This document shows positions 1 through 12,395 of a stretch of 64,000 nucleotides of DNA, piece after piece. Under the pieces are notes generated by a model that saw nothing but the letters and a program-made list of their open reading frames with translations, did not search any database and was not told the DNA's origin. The translations under genes were made by a program, and so were the position numbers. Location: contig OX344750.2 in the NCBI GenBank assembly GCA_947034885.2, forward strand, positions 35,698,821 through 35,762,820. The letters run 5' to 3'. This DNA comes from Thuidium tamariscinum. Taxonomy: Eukaryota > Streptophyta > Bryopsida > Hypnales > Thuidiaceae. Every line of letters starts with the position of its first letter. Position 1 is the stretch's first letter.

Positions 1-97
1 CTTGGATATATCTAAAAATTTTACCACAAAAACTAAATTAGAATGCAAAACTTTTCCATCAAGTTTTATTCAATTTGGACATTGGATGCAAAAGCTA

Positions 98-1180
98 TAG
101 GGTGATTGCAAGAAACACTAAGCCTTTTGTCACCCTAGTTTTTTATTTCTTTTTTGGCTATAACTTTTGTGTTTTAGCTCCAAGTGACTCAAAATTTACA
201 AAGAAGATACTCATAGATATTATGTATTTATAATGAATTTTTGAGATTTTTTAAAAATTATTTATTATTTTAAATAGCCCCAAAAATTTCTCATAGTACT
301 TGATTTAGGGGGTTTTAGCACCATTTATCTCCAAAAAAACGAATTTTGACCTAAAATTTTGAGAGGATGGTTTCATAGTAGACTTATAGCTACTATACAA
401 AGGAATTCTAAAAATACTTATTTATATGTGTTGTAGAAGTCCACAAAGAAAGCTTCATTCTGCATTTTTTTCCAAAGGTATAAAACATTATTTTGATGAG
501 TTTTTTGGTCAAATCTCATCACCAAAAAGTTTTTTTTAAATGTTATATTTTTAATTATTTCTTTTCCAAATTAAATGTCACAAGTTGTATATTCTTCACC
601 GGAATTTTATGAGAATTCTATATCTAAAATTCCAGTGAAGAAAATACAATTTGTGACATTTAATTTGTAAGAAAAAGTATTATTATTTTTTAAATAAATA
701 AAAATATAACACTTGAAAAAACTTTTTGGTGATGAGATTTGACCAAAAAACTCACCAAAATAATGTTTTATACCTTTGGAAAAAAATGCAGAATGAAGCT
801 CTCTTTGTGGAATTCTACAATATATATAAATAAGTATTTTTAGAATTCCTTTGTACAATAGCTATAAGTCTACTATGAAACCATCCTCTCAAAATTTTAG
901 GTCAAAATTCGTTTTTTTGGAGATAAATGGTCCCGTAAACGATGCTAAAAAAACCCTAAATCAAGTATTATGAGAAATTTTTGGGGCTATTTAAAAATAA
1001 TAAATCATTTTTAAGAAATCTCCAAAATTCATTCTAGACACGTAATAGCTATGAGTATCTTCCTTGTAAATTTTGAGTCATTTGGAGCTAAAACACAAAA
1101 TTTAAAATAATAATAAAAATCAAAAACTAAGGTGTGATGAAATGCAACAAATAGTACAAGTGTTTCTTGCAATCACCCTA
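98..1180. mobile_element. Long foldback (palindromic) element with TA target site
   Basis: Two arms of about 500 bp are inverted copies of one another and meet near 605-640. The outer ends are the 20-mer GGGTGATTGCAAGAAACACT and its reverse complement, each flanked by TA (98-99 and 1179-1180). A TA duplication suggests Tc1/mariner-type or related integration. The arms differ by scattered substitutions and small indels, so the element is not very recent. Short open frames inside it are arm repeats and not genes. No transposase is visible, so this is a non-autonomous foldback element. Confidence 0.85.
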
Positions 1181-1858
1181 CAACACTTTAAAGCTGATCA
1201 CTAGACAGCTACTAGACTATATGAGGACACTTTTGGTCCCCTTGGGTAGTGAGGGTTTAAGTTGTTTGGATGAGTATTTTGGGCATGGGTTCCATTATTC
1301 GAATGACAACATTATTTTTGGATCTTGTTGGGAGTCCAATAGGAAATTCGAAATTCTTTATTCATTGCATTTTTTAAATATTCAATGAATAAATTATGAA
1401 TCTTTGAAAGGGCTAAATTAGGTGTATGTCAAATCAACTTTGGACTCTTGTATTTGAATGGTGTGCATTGTAGGGAAGATTTAGAATGGTATGGTTTTGC
1501 AAATAGGTTACAATTAGCTGTAGATACCTTAGTCAAATATACCAAGAGAAAAAAGAAATTACATAAATTGCATTTAATTAGTAAATGTAGTGAATTTCTT
1601 ATTAGAGTATTAGATATTAATACTCAATGCATTGAAAATTATAGTGATCAAGTCAAAAATAATGATTGTAAAAGTTGTAAAGTATAAAGAATAAAATATG
1701 CACATTCAGAAGGAATCCATCATTTGTAATTTGAATACTTTCTTAATTTAATTTGTATCGACTTTTTAATCTTCTTGAATGACATCTATAATCTTTAAAA
1801 GTGTTCTATTACAACTACAAAAGAATGTTACAAAGTGGAGAAGTATATTGTTTTGTAT
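1181..1858. other. AT-rich spacer without recognisable gene
   Basis: This stretch lies between two large foldback elements. It contains only short open frames (for example 1448-1687, lysine-rich) that match no family I recognise and lack flanking gene structure. I see nothing else in it. Confidence 0.5.
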
Positions 1859-3220
1859 CATTGTCATAGTTTGTACAATGGGGTACCAATCAAAATGTCG
1901 TTTTTGAATTCGCAATGAGAAAAATTTCAGTACTGCCAACTTTGAAAGCCTCCTGAGAGCTCAAAAATTGATATTTTACCACCAAATTTTTACCATAGCA
2001 TTATCTTTAAGTTAATTATATGTATGCCAAATTTCAAGGCCAAAAGATTCACCCAAAAAAAGTTATTCAAAATCTACCAACATGGATAGTGGTGAGAAAC
2101 ATTTCACTACTTTCAACTTTGACACCTTCCTAAGGATTGAGTTTTTTTTCTTTTGCCATGAAATTTTTGTCGTGAAACAATATCTATGCTTTTAATATGT
2201 ATAAAAAATTTCAAGGTAAAAAAAACTTTTTTAAAGAAGATATTTGAAATCTCCCAACAGGTATAGTTTTGAGACAATTTTCACAAATGCCAACTTTGAC
2301 ACCCTCCCAAGGGTTGGTTCTCCAAATTTCAAATTCAAATGAATTACCAAAAAAAAGATATATAAAATCTCCCAACATGTGTAGTTGTGAAGAGGAGTTT
2401 TTGAGCCCTTAGCATAGTGTTATTTTGTAGAGCAAGGTTTGACACGAATGTAAAAACTCAACCTCATAACTACACATGTTGAGAGATTTTGAATATCTTT
2501 TTTTGGGTAAGTGTTTTGAAATTGAAATTTAGAACATATATTATCAACATAAAGCTGATCTTGTTCAAAAAATTTCATGTTAAATAGACAATTTTGTAGC
2601 CCTTGGGAGGGTGTCAAAGTTGGCAATAGTGAAAATTTTCTCACAACTACTTATGTTGGGAGATTTTGTATATCTTTTTTTTGGTAATTCATTTGAATTT
2701 GAAATTTGGAGAACATATTATCAACATATATATGACTTCACAAAAAAAATTTATGATAAGAAACCAATTTTTCAGCCCTTGGGAGGGTGTCAAAGTTGGC
2801 ATTTGTGAAAATTGTCTCAAAACTACACCTGTTAGGAGATTTCAAATATCTTCTTTAAAAAAGTTTTTTTTACCTTGAAATTTTTTATACATATTAAAAG
2901 CATAGAGATTTTTTCATGACAAAAATTTCATGGCAAAAAAAAAAAACTCAATCCTGAGGAAGGTGTCAAAGTTGAAAGTAGTGAAATGTTTCTCACCACT
3001 ACCCATGTTGGTAGATTTTGAATAACTTTTTTTGGGTGAATCTTTTGGCCTTGAAATTTGGCATACATATAATTAACTTAAAGATAATGCTATGGTAAAA
3101 ATTTGGTGGTAAAATATCAATTTTTGAGCTCCCGGGAGGCTTTCAAAGTTAGCAATATTGAAATTTTTCTCACTGCGAATTCAAAAACGACATTTTGATT
3201 GGTACTGTACAATGACAATG
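1859..3220. mobile_element. Foldback element built of ~175-bp subrepeats
   Basis: The left arm (about 1859-2460) and right arm (about 2463-3220) are inverted copies, with matching outer ends around GTACCAATCAAAATGTCG. Each arm is itself a head-to-tail series of diverged units of about 175-180 bp. Each unit contains an 'aactttgacacctcc'-type box, an AAATTT tract and a 'ctcccaacatg'-type box. The right arm has about four units (near 2463, 2641, 2816 and 2998). The left arm has three or four, one of them internally shortened. This design resembles the Drosophila FB class, where long inverted repeats are made of tandem subrepeats. No coding capacity is visible. Confidence 0.8.
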
Positions 3221-3658
3221 AGCTTTATAAGAGTTTCTTATATGAATAAATTATTATAGCTTATTTATATTCACAAAATATGCTTGATTTTGAGAAATGA
3301 CAACCCTGCTAAATAAAATTATTGTTGGTTGAGATCTAAAGAAGAAAAATGATACAAAATTTACAACCCAAGATACTTCAAAATCCAATTGTCTATTAGA
3401 CAAGGTTATTATGTGCATACAAACAACAAAAGTGGATTGTAAGTAGACTATTACAAGTCTTTTGTTTTGTATATTACAATAGAATCCAACTCATTTTCAA
3501 GTTGCCACCACTCTAACTTTTCAATTATTTCTATTTTGTTGTTTAAGCTTGCTAGCATCAATTTCTTTTTTGAACAATAGTTTTGATAAAATTTTCAACA
3601 CTTGACTATGGTTGTATATTTTAGTTTTTGGGAATTGGTTGATGGTCAACATCCATTA

Positions 3659-3929
3659 AGGTAAGTACACCCAAAAGCGCCACTTATTCATATGTTCTTA
3701 GTTACTATTATTAGCTTGTTTAGATTTTCATGCATTCTTGTTGGCAAGTGAAAGCATGTTCCAACGCACCAAAGAATGCATGATTTGGATACTATATGCA
3801 AAAGTTATTACCAGTCAAAGTCTGTTTCTGAAAGTGCCATCTACAGTCTGTGAACATGACTGATTTTGGAAATGTATGCGCTCTGTAGATGGTGCTTGTA
3901 GGAACGTGGCGCTTTGGATGTAACTACCT
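3659..3929. mobile_element. TA-target MITE, AGGTAG-end family, copy 1
   Basis: Terminal inverted repeats of about 27 bp begin AGGTAAGTACACCCAAAAGC on the left and end with the complement of AGGTAGTTACATCCAAAGCG on the right. The left end is preceded by TA; the right flank is CA, probably a mutated TA. An internal inverted pair (GCCATCTACAG and its complement) lies near 3837 and 3890. The ends match the elements at 61861-62079 and, more loosely, 41487-41799. Confidence 0.7.
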
Positions 3930-6900
3930 CATTATTCAATAAGGAGGGATGTTATTATCACCCTTCAATCTCCAAAGGTTATTGGGGTCTTGTGAATAGA
4001 AAAATTGCTTGAAGAAAACAATTTGGAAATGTTCTTCAAATGGTATGTAAGAAAATACATTGTGATGGCAAAGTTGTAGGATCTTTAATGGCAGTAATTA
4101 CTTAAAATTAAAACATTTAGATCTTCAAATAAAATGCTATGACGATGAAAATGAGAGAGCTAACTTTGATGAGCAATCCTTGTTCTATATGATATTTCAA
4201 AAGTATGAGGTTCAAAATTACTTAAAACTATTTAAAATAAAATCTATAGTCAAATACAATTCAACACCTATTAAAATTTGAATTGTACCCCTACAAAGGT
4301 GTAAGCATAAGTCTATAGGAAGATTATAGGTTTTGTAGTCAAAAGTTCCTTGTTCTTCTATTTTGATCTTGCTCGCATTTAGTAGCTTTGAGACGACAAG
4401 TAGTCATTTTTTTAATAATCAATACAACAACAATCACCCTCAAAGTGCAAAAGAAGTGACAAAGATTCTAAACTAGATTTCGAGTGTCTTGAAAATTTTC
4501 AACAAGGATGACAATCACTTAAATTGAAAACTCTACATTGCCAAGTAACCGGGCAAGTAACAATTTCCTACCACCACAAATATACTTGCCTAGATGATGC
4601 CAAACTATGTATTGAACCACAGCCAAAGGAATGAAGAAAAAAGGCTACCAAATACAATAATAATGTCTCTTTATTATTATAGAAAAAATCAATAAAGTCA
4701 TTAGTACAAATATAAACTTTAGTTCATTGATTTGTGTTTTCCAATTTTGTTTTATTACAATGTACTATAGTCAAAATTCAAATTTGTATTCTTGCAACAT
4801 TATAGTTTGGAATTGGGTTGAAAATGTGTAATTCATGAATTCAATGAATACATCCATAATATTTGCATTGTATATATGACAAAATGTATACTAAATATAT
4901 TTCAATCTTAAAAAGCACTTTTGGATTACATTGCTACCGTGCAAGGAATAAATAGCCACATTAACCTTAAAAACACTTTGACGTTTGAAATTTAGACAAT
5001 TTGGAGATTTAAAAGGTCACAACAAATTGGGGATTTGTATTTTTTATCTACCTATATTTTATGGACTTCAAAGATGAGTCCATGTTTTGCGAAGAAATCA
5101 ACATACAATAACAACATCAAATTAATTCATTATTGAAATGTACTAATTGAATAAAAAATTCCTAAGCAATTGTGTACGAACATTTAAAAAATGAATTGTC
5201 TATATTTTTTGCAAGCATGATTTGTTATGCCTTAACATGCATCATGCTCTTTTAAAAATCAAATTTGATGTACAAAGAACATCTATCAATGTACAAAAAT
5301 TTGTATAGTATGGAACATTAATTGTTGTCGACATCATTGAGCTCAAACACAAATTCTAGGACTAAGCATATTGATTAGTGGGAAATTTTATACAGATATA
5401 AACTTGGTGACCACTTTGACCATTTGGATGTTTCTACAAAATTCTCTTCTATACAAGCTTCATATTTTTAAAGTTTATTGCACCAACATTGATAGAGATT
5501 TCACAACAAGTATTCTTGAAAGGTTGCTTTGGCTTTCAAATTTTTCTTGAAAATTTTGCACTTCTCTAAATGTCTTTATTGAACTCAAAAAATTTAAGTT
5601 ATGCAACTATTCATAGAACCCAATGCAAAAATTAGCATGGTCAAAGTCCACTATCCTTACTTCCAAAATTTATCTCATAAAGCTTACTTCAATTTTCAGC
5701 AAAATACATGCAACTACACCATATTCTAAGGTTATTCCATTTCATCCAAATTAAAGAACAATTTCTAATAGCATTCATCATCATTTTTCTACTTTCCAAG
5801 CCTCCTTTTACTTCCTCAATGAATTAGGTTGCTTAGGTGTTCACATCTAAATGGATAAGAACCCCCCTTCCTTTCACACAACAATAGGAAGCTACATTTT
5901 TGTTTATTTTTTAAACAAAGTTCATCAAAATACATGTGAAATATTCCTTGATTGTTCATTCTTTCCCCCACCATTGCAAAAGGAGGGACCTTGATGTACC
6001 CAAATGTGAGCAATGACAAAAAGGTATATCTATAGTTGCATTAATTTTGGTCAATAAAGAAAGCAATCTTTGCTAGAATGATGAAGTTTGTTTATACCTA
6101 TATAAGTGGATGAAATAAGAAAATTGTGGATGAAATTTAAATTATTTATTCAAATTAGTATACACTCATTGAAAGAAGATTGATATTGTTCTAAAAATAT
6201 GTAGCAATTCAACAATTTCATCCATACCTCAAGTTAGGGTGTTTGTTTTGTTTGTTACATTGAGATTTTTGGACCCATACATCCTTGGGGGGTTCTTGGT
6301 ATTGTTGAAAAGCTTTTTGTAGGGAGGGGTGCATGAATTTGTTTCATGGTGTTTTGACTCATGGTAGAATTGACATTGAATTTCAAAGTTTTTTTGAAAT
6401 TAAATTATAAAAATCTATTTTTACTTTTATTTTATTACATTGTGGCAATAGCACAAGGCATACTATCCATACCTAAAGCTATGTTGTTTGTTTCTTTTGT
6501 TTGTTACGTTGAAATCTCTGTAACCGTGCATTCCTTGGTTACATTCTTGGTACCATCAGAAAGCCCTTTGCAAGGAGGAGTGCAAAGGCTTTGATTCATG
6601 ATGTTTGGACTTGTGATGTGAAAATGATTGAATTTTAAAGTTTTTATGTGAATAAAAAAGTTAGAAAATTACTACTCTGGAGTAATATTTTTTTTGGTGT
6701 GTAGCAACAATATAGGGTACAAAATGGAATATGTTGCCAAATATTTCCTCACAAAAACATTGTAAGTAATGGCAAAACACCCATTCTTGCACCTATTCCT
6801 TGCAGTGGACTGTAGATTCACCTAAATACGTCAGTAGACTTCCCTTAATGTATTCGCCACATGTATGATTGTAATTTGCTGACACAACTGAAAGACACAT

Positions 6901-7250
6901 AGGGAAATTTGGTTAGATGAGTGTTGATTTTCGTAGGGTTCAATTTTGGGGGCACCTATAGGACAGTTCCATAGGTCTAGGGAGCCAATACTTTGAAAAG
7001 TCATAGAAATTACAAACTGTATCCGAAAATCTATTTTTTTTTTTAATATTCATGATTTTCGCTCGCTAATACTAGAAAAATATCATTTTTAGAAAATGTT
7101 GCCTCCAACTATGCTGAATTCCTTATTTGGACGGTTTTGGGTGGTTCCACTGTAGTATCACTTTTGAGCAAAATGTTACTAGAAAACAACAACCCGGGGT
7201 CCGTCCCCCAAAATGGGTCACAGTAACGTACCTTTTGGACAAATTCCAAA
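3930..7250. other. AT-rich gene-free region with decayed repeats
   Basis: About 3.3 kb of low-GC sequence without a recognisable coding region. A phrase near 5278 (a 'gtacaaaaatttgtatagtatgg'-like string) resembles one near 26655, so at least part is an old dispersed repeat. A diverged direct duplication is listed separately at 6236-6660. GC content rises from about 7200 onward, where the first gene island starts. Confidence 0.5.
6236..6660 (+). repeat. Diverged direct duplication, period ~245 bp
   Basis: The segment 6236-6415 recurs at about 6480-6660 in the same orientation. Both copies carry 'gtttgttttgtttgttac', then 'catnccttgg', a gap, a 'ggtancat/ttg..gaaaagc' block and a final 'tttcaaagtttttatgtgaa'-type tail. 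Identity is partial, so this is an old tandem duplication within non-coding DNA. Confidence 0.6.
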
Positions 7251-7555
7251 GTGAGGATGAGAACGGCTAAAATTATTCAGTGACATCAGCCGGCCCAGCC
7301 ACCGAGATTCGACTGGCGAATGGAGGAAGCGGTCGGCGCTGGCATGAGTTGCCAAATGGCAGCAGCAGAACCGCACCAACTGTCATGCACCCAATCCCCA
7401 AGCTCTGCAGAATCCGTCGTCACGTTTTTCATCCATCCCTCGCAAGGGAGCCCAGGCAACTGAACTGTCAAACTGAAGGCAAAGCATCTCACTGCCAAGC
7501 ACCCAATTGATCGCCAGGCGCCGAAGGAGCTGGAGCTTTGCACTGGATTCTGGCT

Positions 7556-9710
7556 ATGGAGGCTTTGAGGGTGAGTTGCTGTGCATTCCGTCCTCCCCCG
7601 GCCCCTGTGGCCAATTTCAGGCGTTTTCCTGCTTCAGATTCATCGAGTGTGGCCGATCTATGGTCCGCACAGTCGTTGTAATTTCGATGCTGGTTAGAAT
7701 GTGACACTCACTGTTCAAAATGTACGTTTCTACTAGGGGCATCTTGCAGCGGAGGTTCTCGATTCTGCGTGTGCCCCTTCGATGCTCTCGTCGTGGGAAT
7801 TTGAATCGAATTTTTTGAATACTTAGTGTGGCGCTTTGGAAGGGATAATTATGGAAAGGCAGTTATTTTACGTTAGTGCAGAGGTGAATTTTAAAATTGT
7901 TGCTATGCGAGTTGATCGTTTTATGAGGTTGTCGCAAAACGTTTTCTTAGCACCCCGCTGACTGAGTACTTAGGACTTTAGAATCATGGTGTGTGCACAG
8001 CTAGGTTAGTGGTTAACTGGTTACACGCCGGCTTCAAGTTAAGAGAGTGACTCCCAATTGACGTACTGGCTTGTCAGTCTGTCAAAGTTTGTGAGATCGA
8101 GCTTGCTGCCGGCACAAATGGGCTAGGGCATTTAAATTATCCTCGCATCTGACGCGTTACAGACTACAAGATTTTTAGTTTAGACTTGGATCATCAGTGA
8201 CTGGGGGCTTTTCCAAAATTGGCCATTATGGAGTCTATAAATGTGATCGCAGAAGTTTCGCTTTGGAGTGGTTTATTCGTTACAATATTCTGTTGCAAAC
8301 TTGAGTTCTTACTGGGCTTTGCGGTCAGAGCATGGCAATTGTAACTGGGTTTTGACCGTAAATGATACTCTCTCTTGGTCACTGGAATGTCATCAAGTGT
8401 CTGCAAGGGAGAGAATCTACGGGTATGAGAGAGCATGATTTCGGGTTTCTAAACAACGGAGTGGCATGGACTTCGCAGGGAGTTCGCACTTTGCGCTCGG
8501 CTGCGGCCAGAGTTGGACAGCAGGGGCGCCGAGTGTCCGCGCAGTCAGCTAAGTATCTCAAGGAGAATGCAGACACCACGAAATTGAGTTCAGCAGAGGC
8601 TGAGCAGTTAGGCGCTGCGAAGAGACCGCCTGGAAAATCCAACAGCCCCGGCAGCTTCATGCATCAGCAAACAAACCTCGACAAGAAGAACAACAAGTAA
8701 GCCACTGTAAAACGTATGATTTGGATATTGCCATATGTATGTATTATGAGTGTTTGAAGATTTGCTCATTGAGTGAGGAAAATGGAACGTGTTGGTTCTC
8801 GACAAATTTTAGCGTAAAGATTAGAAGAGAAAGTTCTTGGCTAATTTCAGAGAAGGAACTTATTTGGGAACAATGAGCCAAAAGTTTAAAATAGTTTCCT
8901 AAACTAAATTGTCAAAGTGAACTAAAATTTATCATATATATATGTTATAAGTTGAAGAATCTGTAATCTATTATCAAAATTGGCAATCGATTGTTAATGA
9001 CTGGAATTTTGCCTCTTTTTTTTCACGCAGATCATCTATTTGTTCTGTCAGAAAGAGACTTTCTTTGCAAATTTTGAAACTTTATACATATCATCACTGG
9101 TAAAATTAGGATGTGACTCTTCAATTGCTAAATATTGTGATAATCATTAAATGTTGAATATGTACTTGTTACATTTATATAACTATATAACTAGTTTGGT
9201 CCTACCCCCAAGACAGCAGCAGGCCTTCAGTTGTGAATAAAGGGAACCCGTGTAATCTCCCATTCGGGACTGTGAGCATGCCATTGTTGAAACCCTGACA
9301 AGAAGCTCACGTTCTCTGATGCTTGTCACAGATTTCTCCAGCCATGGCTCCTGCCGATCTACCCGATGGCAGGCATGGTAGCAATAGGTTTGGGCCTGGC
9401 AGCAATGACAGCGTACCGAGAACTCGCGGTCAATCCAGGCGTGTTGGTCGACAAGGACAAGCGCACGGAGGAGTTGCCGGAGATGCACGAGAAAGAATGG
9501 ATGATGGATCACTCTCGGCGGTACGCGCACAACAGCCCACTGCGGAGACTGTCGACCGAGCATAAGGTTTCTCCTTTCGGTCGTCACCTCGACGACGACG
9601 TCAAGGACGGTCCCGAAATTCTAGTCGGTGGAAAACCTGGGTTACCTGGGGATGACAATCCTGTCCATGGCCCCGGAGGCAAGGGAAAGCCCTTGGGCGG
9701 CAACAACTAA
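7556..9710 (+). CDS. B12D / NADH-ubiquinone reductase MLRQ-subunit-like mitochondrial protein
   Basis: Three exons, 7556-7570, 8479-8696 and 9332-9710, join in phase at GT-AG sites to give 203 residues. The first coding exon holds only five codons (MEALR). The arginine- and serine-rich, acid-poor N-terminus fits a mitochondrial presequence. Residues about 80-150 show the B12D/MLRQ pattern: a Pro-rich lead (PWLLPIYP), one glycine-rich membrane segment, then NPGVLVDKDKR and an RRYAHNSPLRR tail. The known family, a small single-pass protein related to NDUFA4, is usually about 90 residues. This copy has an extra N-terminal ~78 residues and a Gly/Pro-rich C-terminus. The codons AAG TAA at 8695-8700 straddle a strong GTAAGC donor, so the apparent stop is intronic. 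Family assignment is moderately sure; the presequence is inferred. Confidence 0.72.
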
Positions 9711-12395
9711 ACTAGAATTGACCTGTATTATTGATGTTGTGGTGTTTTCTCTTATTTTCTTCTTTCCTGAATGCAGGGGAGGTATGTTTTGTATTTATGG
9801 TAGGATGGAAGTGAGATCGGACAGGGTCAAGGGAGGTGATAATTAACTGTATTTGCATTGTCCGAATTGAAACCTGTAAATATTCTTTTGGCGGATGATC
9901 TTGTGAGCCGAGCTGTATTGATCAAGCTGTATTGATCTCTGGCGGAAGTCAGAAACCCATTTTACTACAGATGTCGTTTCTCTTGAATGTGTGACTCGAC
10001 AATTGGTGTAATTCGATTAGGGTTTCCTTTGTAAGAAAAGAGCCTGAATGTGATAATCCAACTGGAAGGCGAATTGTTTCACTTCTTTTTGTATTGGTTC
10101 CTGACTTTGTTGGTGTAGATGAACTTTGGTTTATGAATCCTGAGCAGTTCTGTTGCCTCGTCTCTCTCTCGCAACCGACATGCATCTCGTGAAGTATGAA
10201 CCAGGATTCGTGGGACGTGTGTGTAAGAGCGATCATGGACTACATAACCCTTTCCTCCAGACTAGACTAGATCAAGACAGACAGGTCTTCGAAATCTTCG
10301 AAATCTAGGGTTCTGTCAAATAGGTTGAGGAGGATGGTGTAATGGATTACAACGTTACAACGCGCTTCCTCTCAACTGTGCAAAGACGTGGTGGGCCTAA
10401 AGTTTTCGATGAAAGATTTTTATCAATTTTGCAAATCATGGACGTGCATTGCAGTAGAGTAACGGAATCTCGCCTCACTGAAAGCTTTTGTTCTTCTGAA
10501 AGAATTGGCAATAGTGACAGACGGCTACTCCGATGGGGCTGATACTCTGGTGAAAAACTTTGTTGCAGATGCTGGCAATGCAGAGTAGCACCTTCTCCAT
10601 AAATTTTCCAACCATTGCACCTGGTGATTTGCCTCTAAATTGCCTTTGAATTCATTGTAGGGTTCCCGGCTCAGGGAAGCACACGGCTACGAGTGTGTCG
10701 TTTCAGGGTTAAAGCAATATCTTGTCACGGCTGATTTTCATTCTTTAGTCAGTTTAGCTCCATGTAGATATGTGCAGTACTTTAGTGGTGCTAGGATGAA
10801 GAATTCATTTGTAGCATACATTCTGAGATACCTATGTTAAATGAGAGAGCAACATACCATTCTTTCACCTTACAATCTCTACGCCTAGCTAAATCAGTGA
10901 AGTAAACTTTCTTGTTCGCGTTTAAAGAGCTGCATTTTAATATCTAACTTACAAGAATTTGGTTGTAGTTTTGGGAGAAGATTTGATTCATTACTGTGAC
11001 AGAAAGTTGATGTTTCTGGAGTGTGCTTTTGCAATCGATTCTCCTGCTGTAAGAAAACTCAAAAAATTCTTTGGATGCGTCGCCTATTCTGTTCTGCCGA
11101 CTCGTGGGTCTGGTGGTTGACGGTGATCGAGATTCAGCGAATTCCTCGCCTCTGGTCGTCAGTTCTCAGCCGGACGATGATGTATTGGATTTTGGTGAAA
11201 TTTGCGTTGATGATGTTGCCTTTCTCAATTATCCCTCGAAGAAATGGCGACTCCTGATCATATATTTTTTCAAGGTTATGTCAATTTACAAACTCTTCTC
11301 AATTGCCGCGAGTACTTCACAGATCAAGCTCGTCGCACATCTAAGGTATGGAGAGGACATACAATTGAAATGGTCAATTGCGTCCCGCGTCGTCCCACAT
11401 TATTAGCACATGTTCTACGGCTATGCTTGCGCCTCTTGTTACAATTGTCGAGCTTCAGATGTATCCGGCAAACCTGTAATGCGGAAACAACAGCAAGAGT
11501 ACACGACAACATTACCAGCACTCCGCAATGGAGGTCGCACCTTAGGTACAAAAATCACGGAAGACATGTGATACTTGTTTGTTGAGACGATTCTTCTAAC
11601 CACGAACGATTGGCCCTACAGAATGACAGGAATTTGAAAGACGAGTCAGTGTCTTCATGCATATTGCTAAGTCAATGGACTGTTTCCCGAGACTTGAGGC
11701 GTCTGCCATTTGGCTACACGTGAATCTCATTTTTTCGTTATTAATAGAAAATCTTGCCTTCAGTCTAAATATTTGTGTCTCTCGAGCCAGGATGTACCAA
11801 GTTATACTTCGACTAATCAAGCTTCCGTTCTAGTCGATGTTTCAGAATTTGGATGCGACACTGAGATATTCGGAGGTGGAGAGTGCATTACTCTCTTTCG
11901 ATTGAGCTCTTCCCGGTTGGAATTAGGTAATCGATTTCTATTTGCTTGTGATTCGGGATGAGTTGTTCAGTGCGCGTTTTTCGCGACATTGATATCACGA
12001 TCGCCGTAGCGCATTGTTTCGAAGTGTGGTCGAACTTTCCAGATTCGAGTTTCTGAACTACATCTTTTGATAAATAGTTTTTGCGTTCTCGTCTATTAGT
12101 TTTCAACATCATGTGTTCTTGAGCAGTACCCTTTCACATGTAATTTAGAAACGGTGGAATATCGATGAATTGGACGCTGAGTTAGAAACCTCGAACGCCG
12201 TTCATCGTAACTACGCAGAACCTGGGCAGAGATGCTTCGGAAGTGCTTTCATCGTTTGCGTTCTTGTGGAATGGTGATCTGTAGGGAGACTTCGTTCAGG
12301 CGTAGATTTTGAGTTGCGTCAGGGGAGGAGTTTCTCGTGTCAAATTCATGCGTCACGACGTATATTGTGCAGGTTAAGGTACTTATTTTGAGAGA
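9711..12395. other. Moderate-GC intergenic region, 3' UTR of B12D-like gene and 5' region of serpin
   Basis: This region has gene-like base composition but no family I recognise. The longest frames (11071-11406 and 11244-11585, +) overlap in different frames, lack convincing splice partners and show no motif. They could be remnants of a dead gene or non-coding exons. Just upstream of the serpin start, AG sites near 12369-12372 may end a 5' UTR intron. A non-coding RNA cannot be excluded from sequence alone. Confidence 0.4.

Noticed and set aside
607-858. 83-codon minus-strand open frame
   Set aside because: It lies wholly inside the arm of the foldback element at 98-1180. The sequence is AT-rich repeat, and no protein family is recognisable.
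8012-8100. tRNA-like or SINE-like A box (TGGTTAACTGG) in intron 1 of the B12D-like gene
   Set aside because: There is no good B box at the right distance and no cloverleaf pairing, so neither a tRNA nor a SINE can be supported.
8362-8478. Upstream continuation of exon 2 of the B12D-like gene as a separate start
   Set aside because: The reading frame is open by chance in the intron. The CAG at 8476-8478 is a good acceptor that joins in phase to the ATG exon at 7556.
9323-9565. 80-codon frame overlapping B12D exon 3
   Set aside because: It is a different frame from the one that carries the B12D pattern, and it has no motif.
11071-11406. 111-codon frame between the B12D-like gene and the serpin
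   Set aside because: No domain, no splice partner, and another frame overlaps it. Not enough to call a gene.
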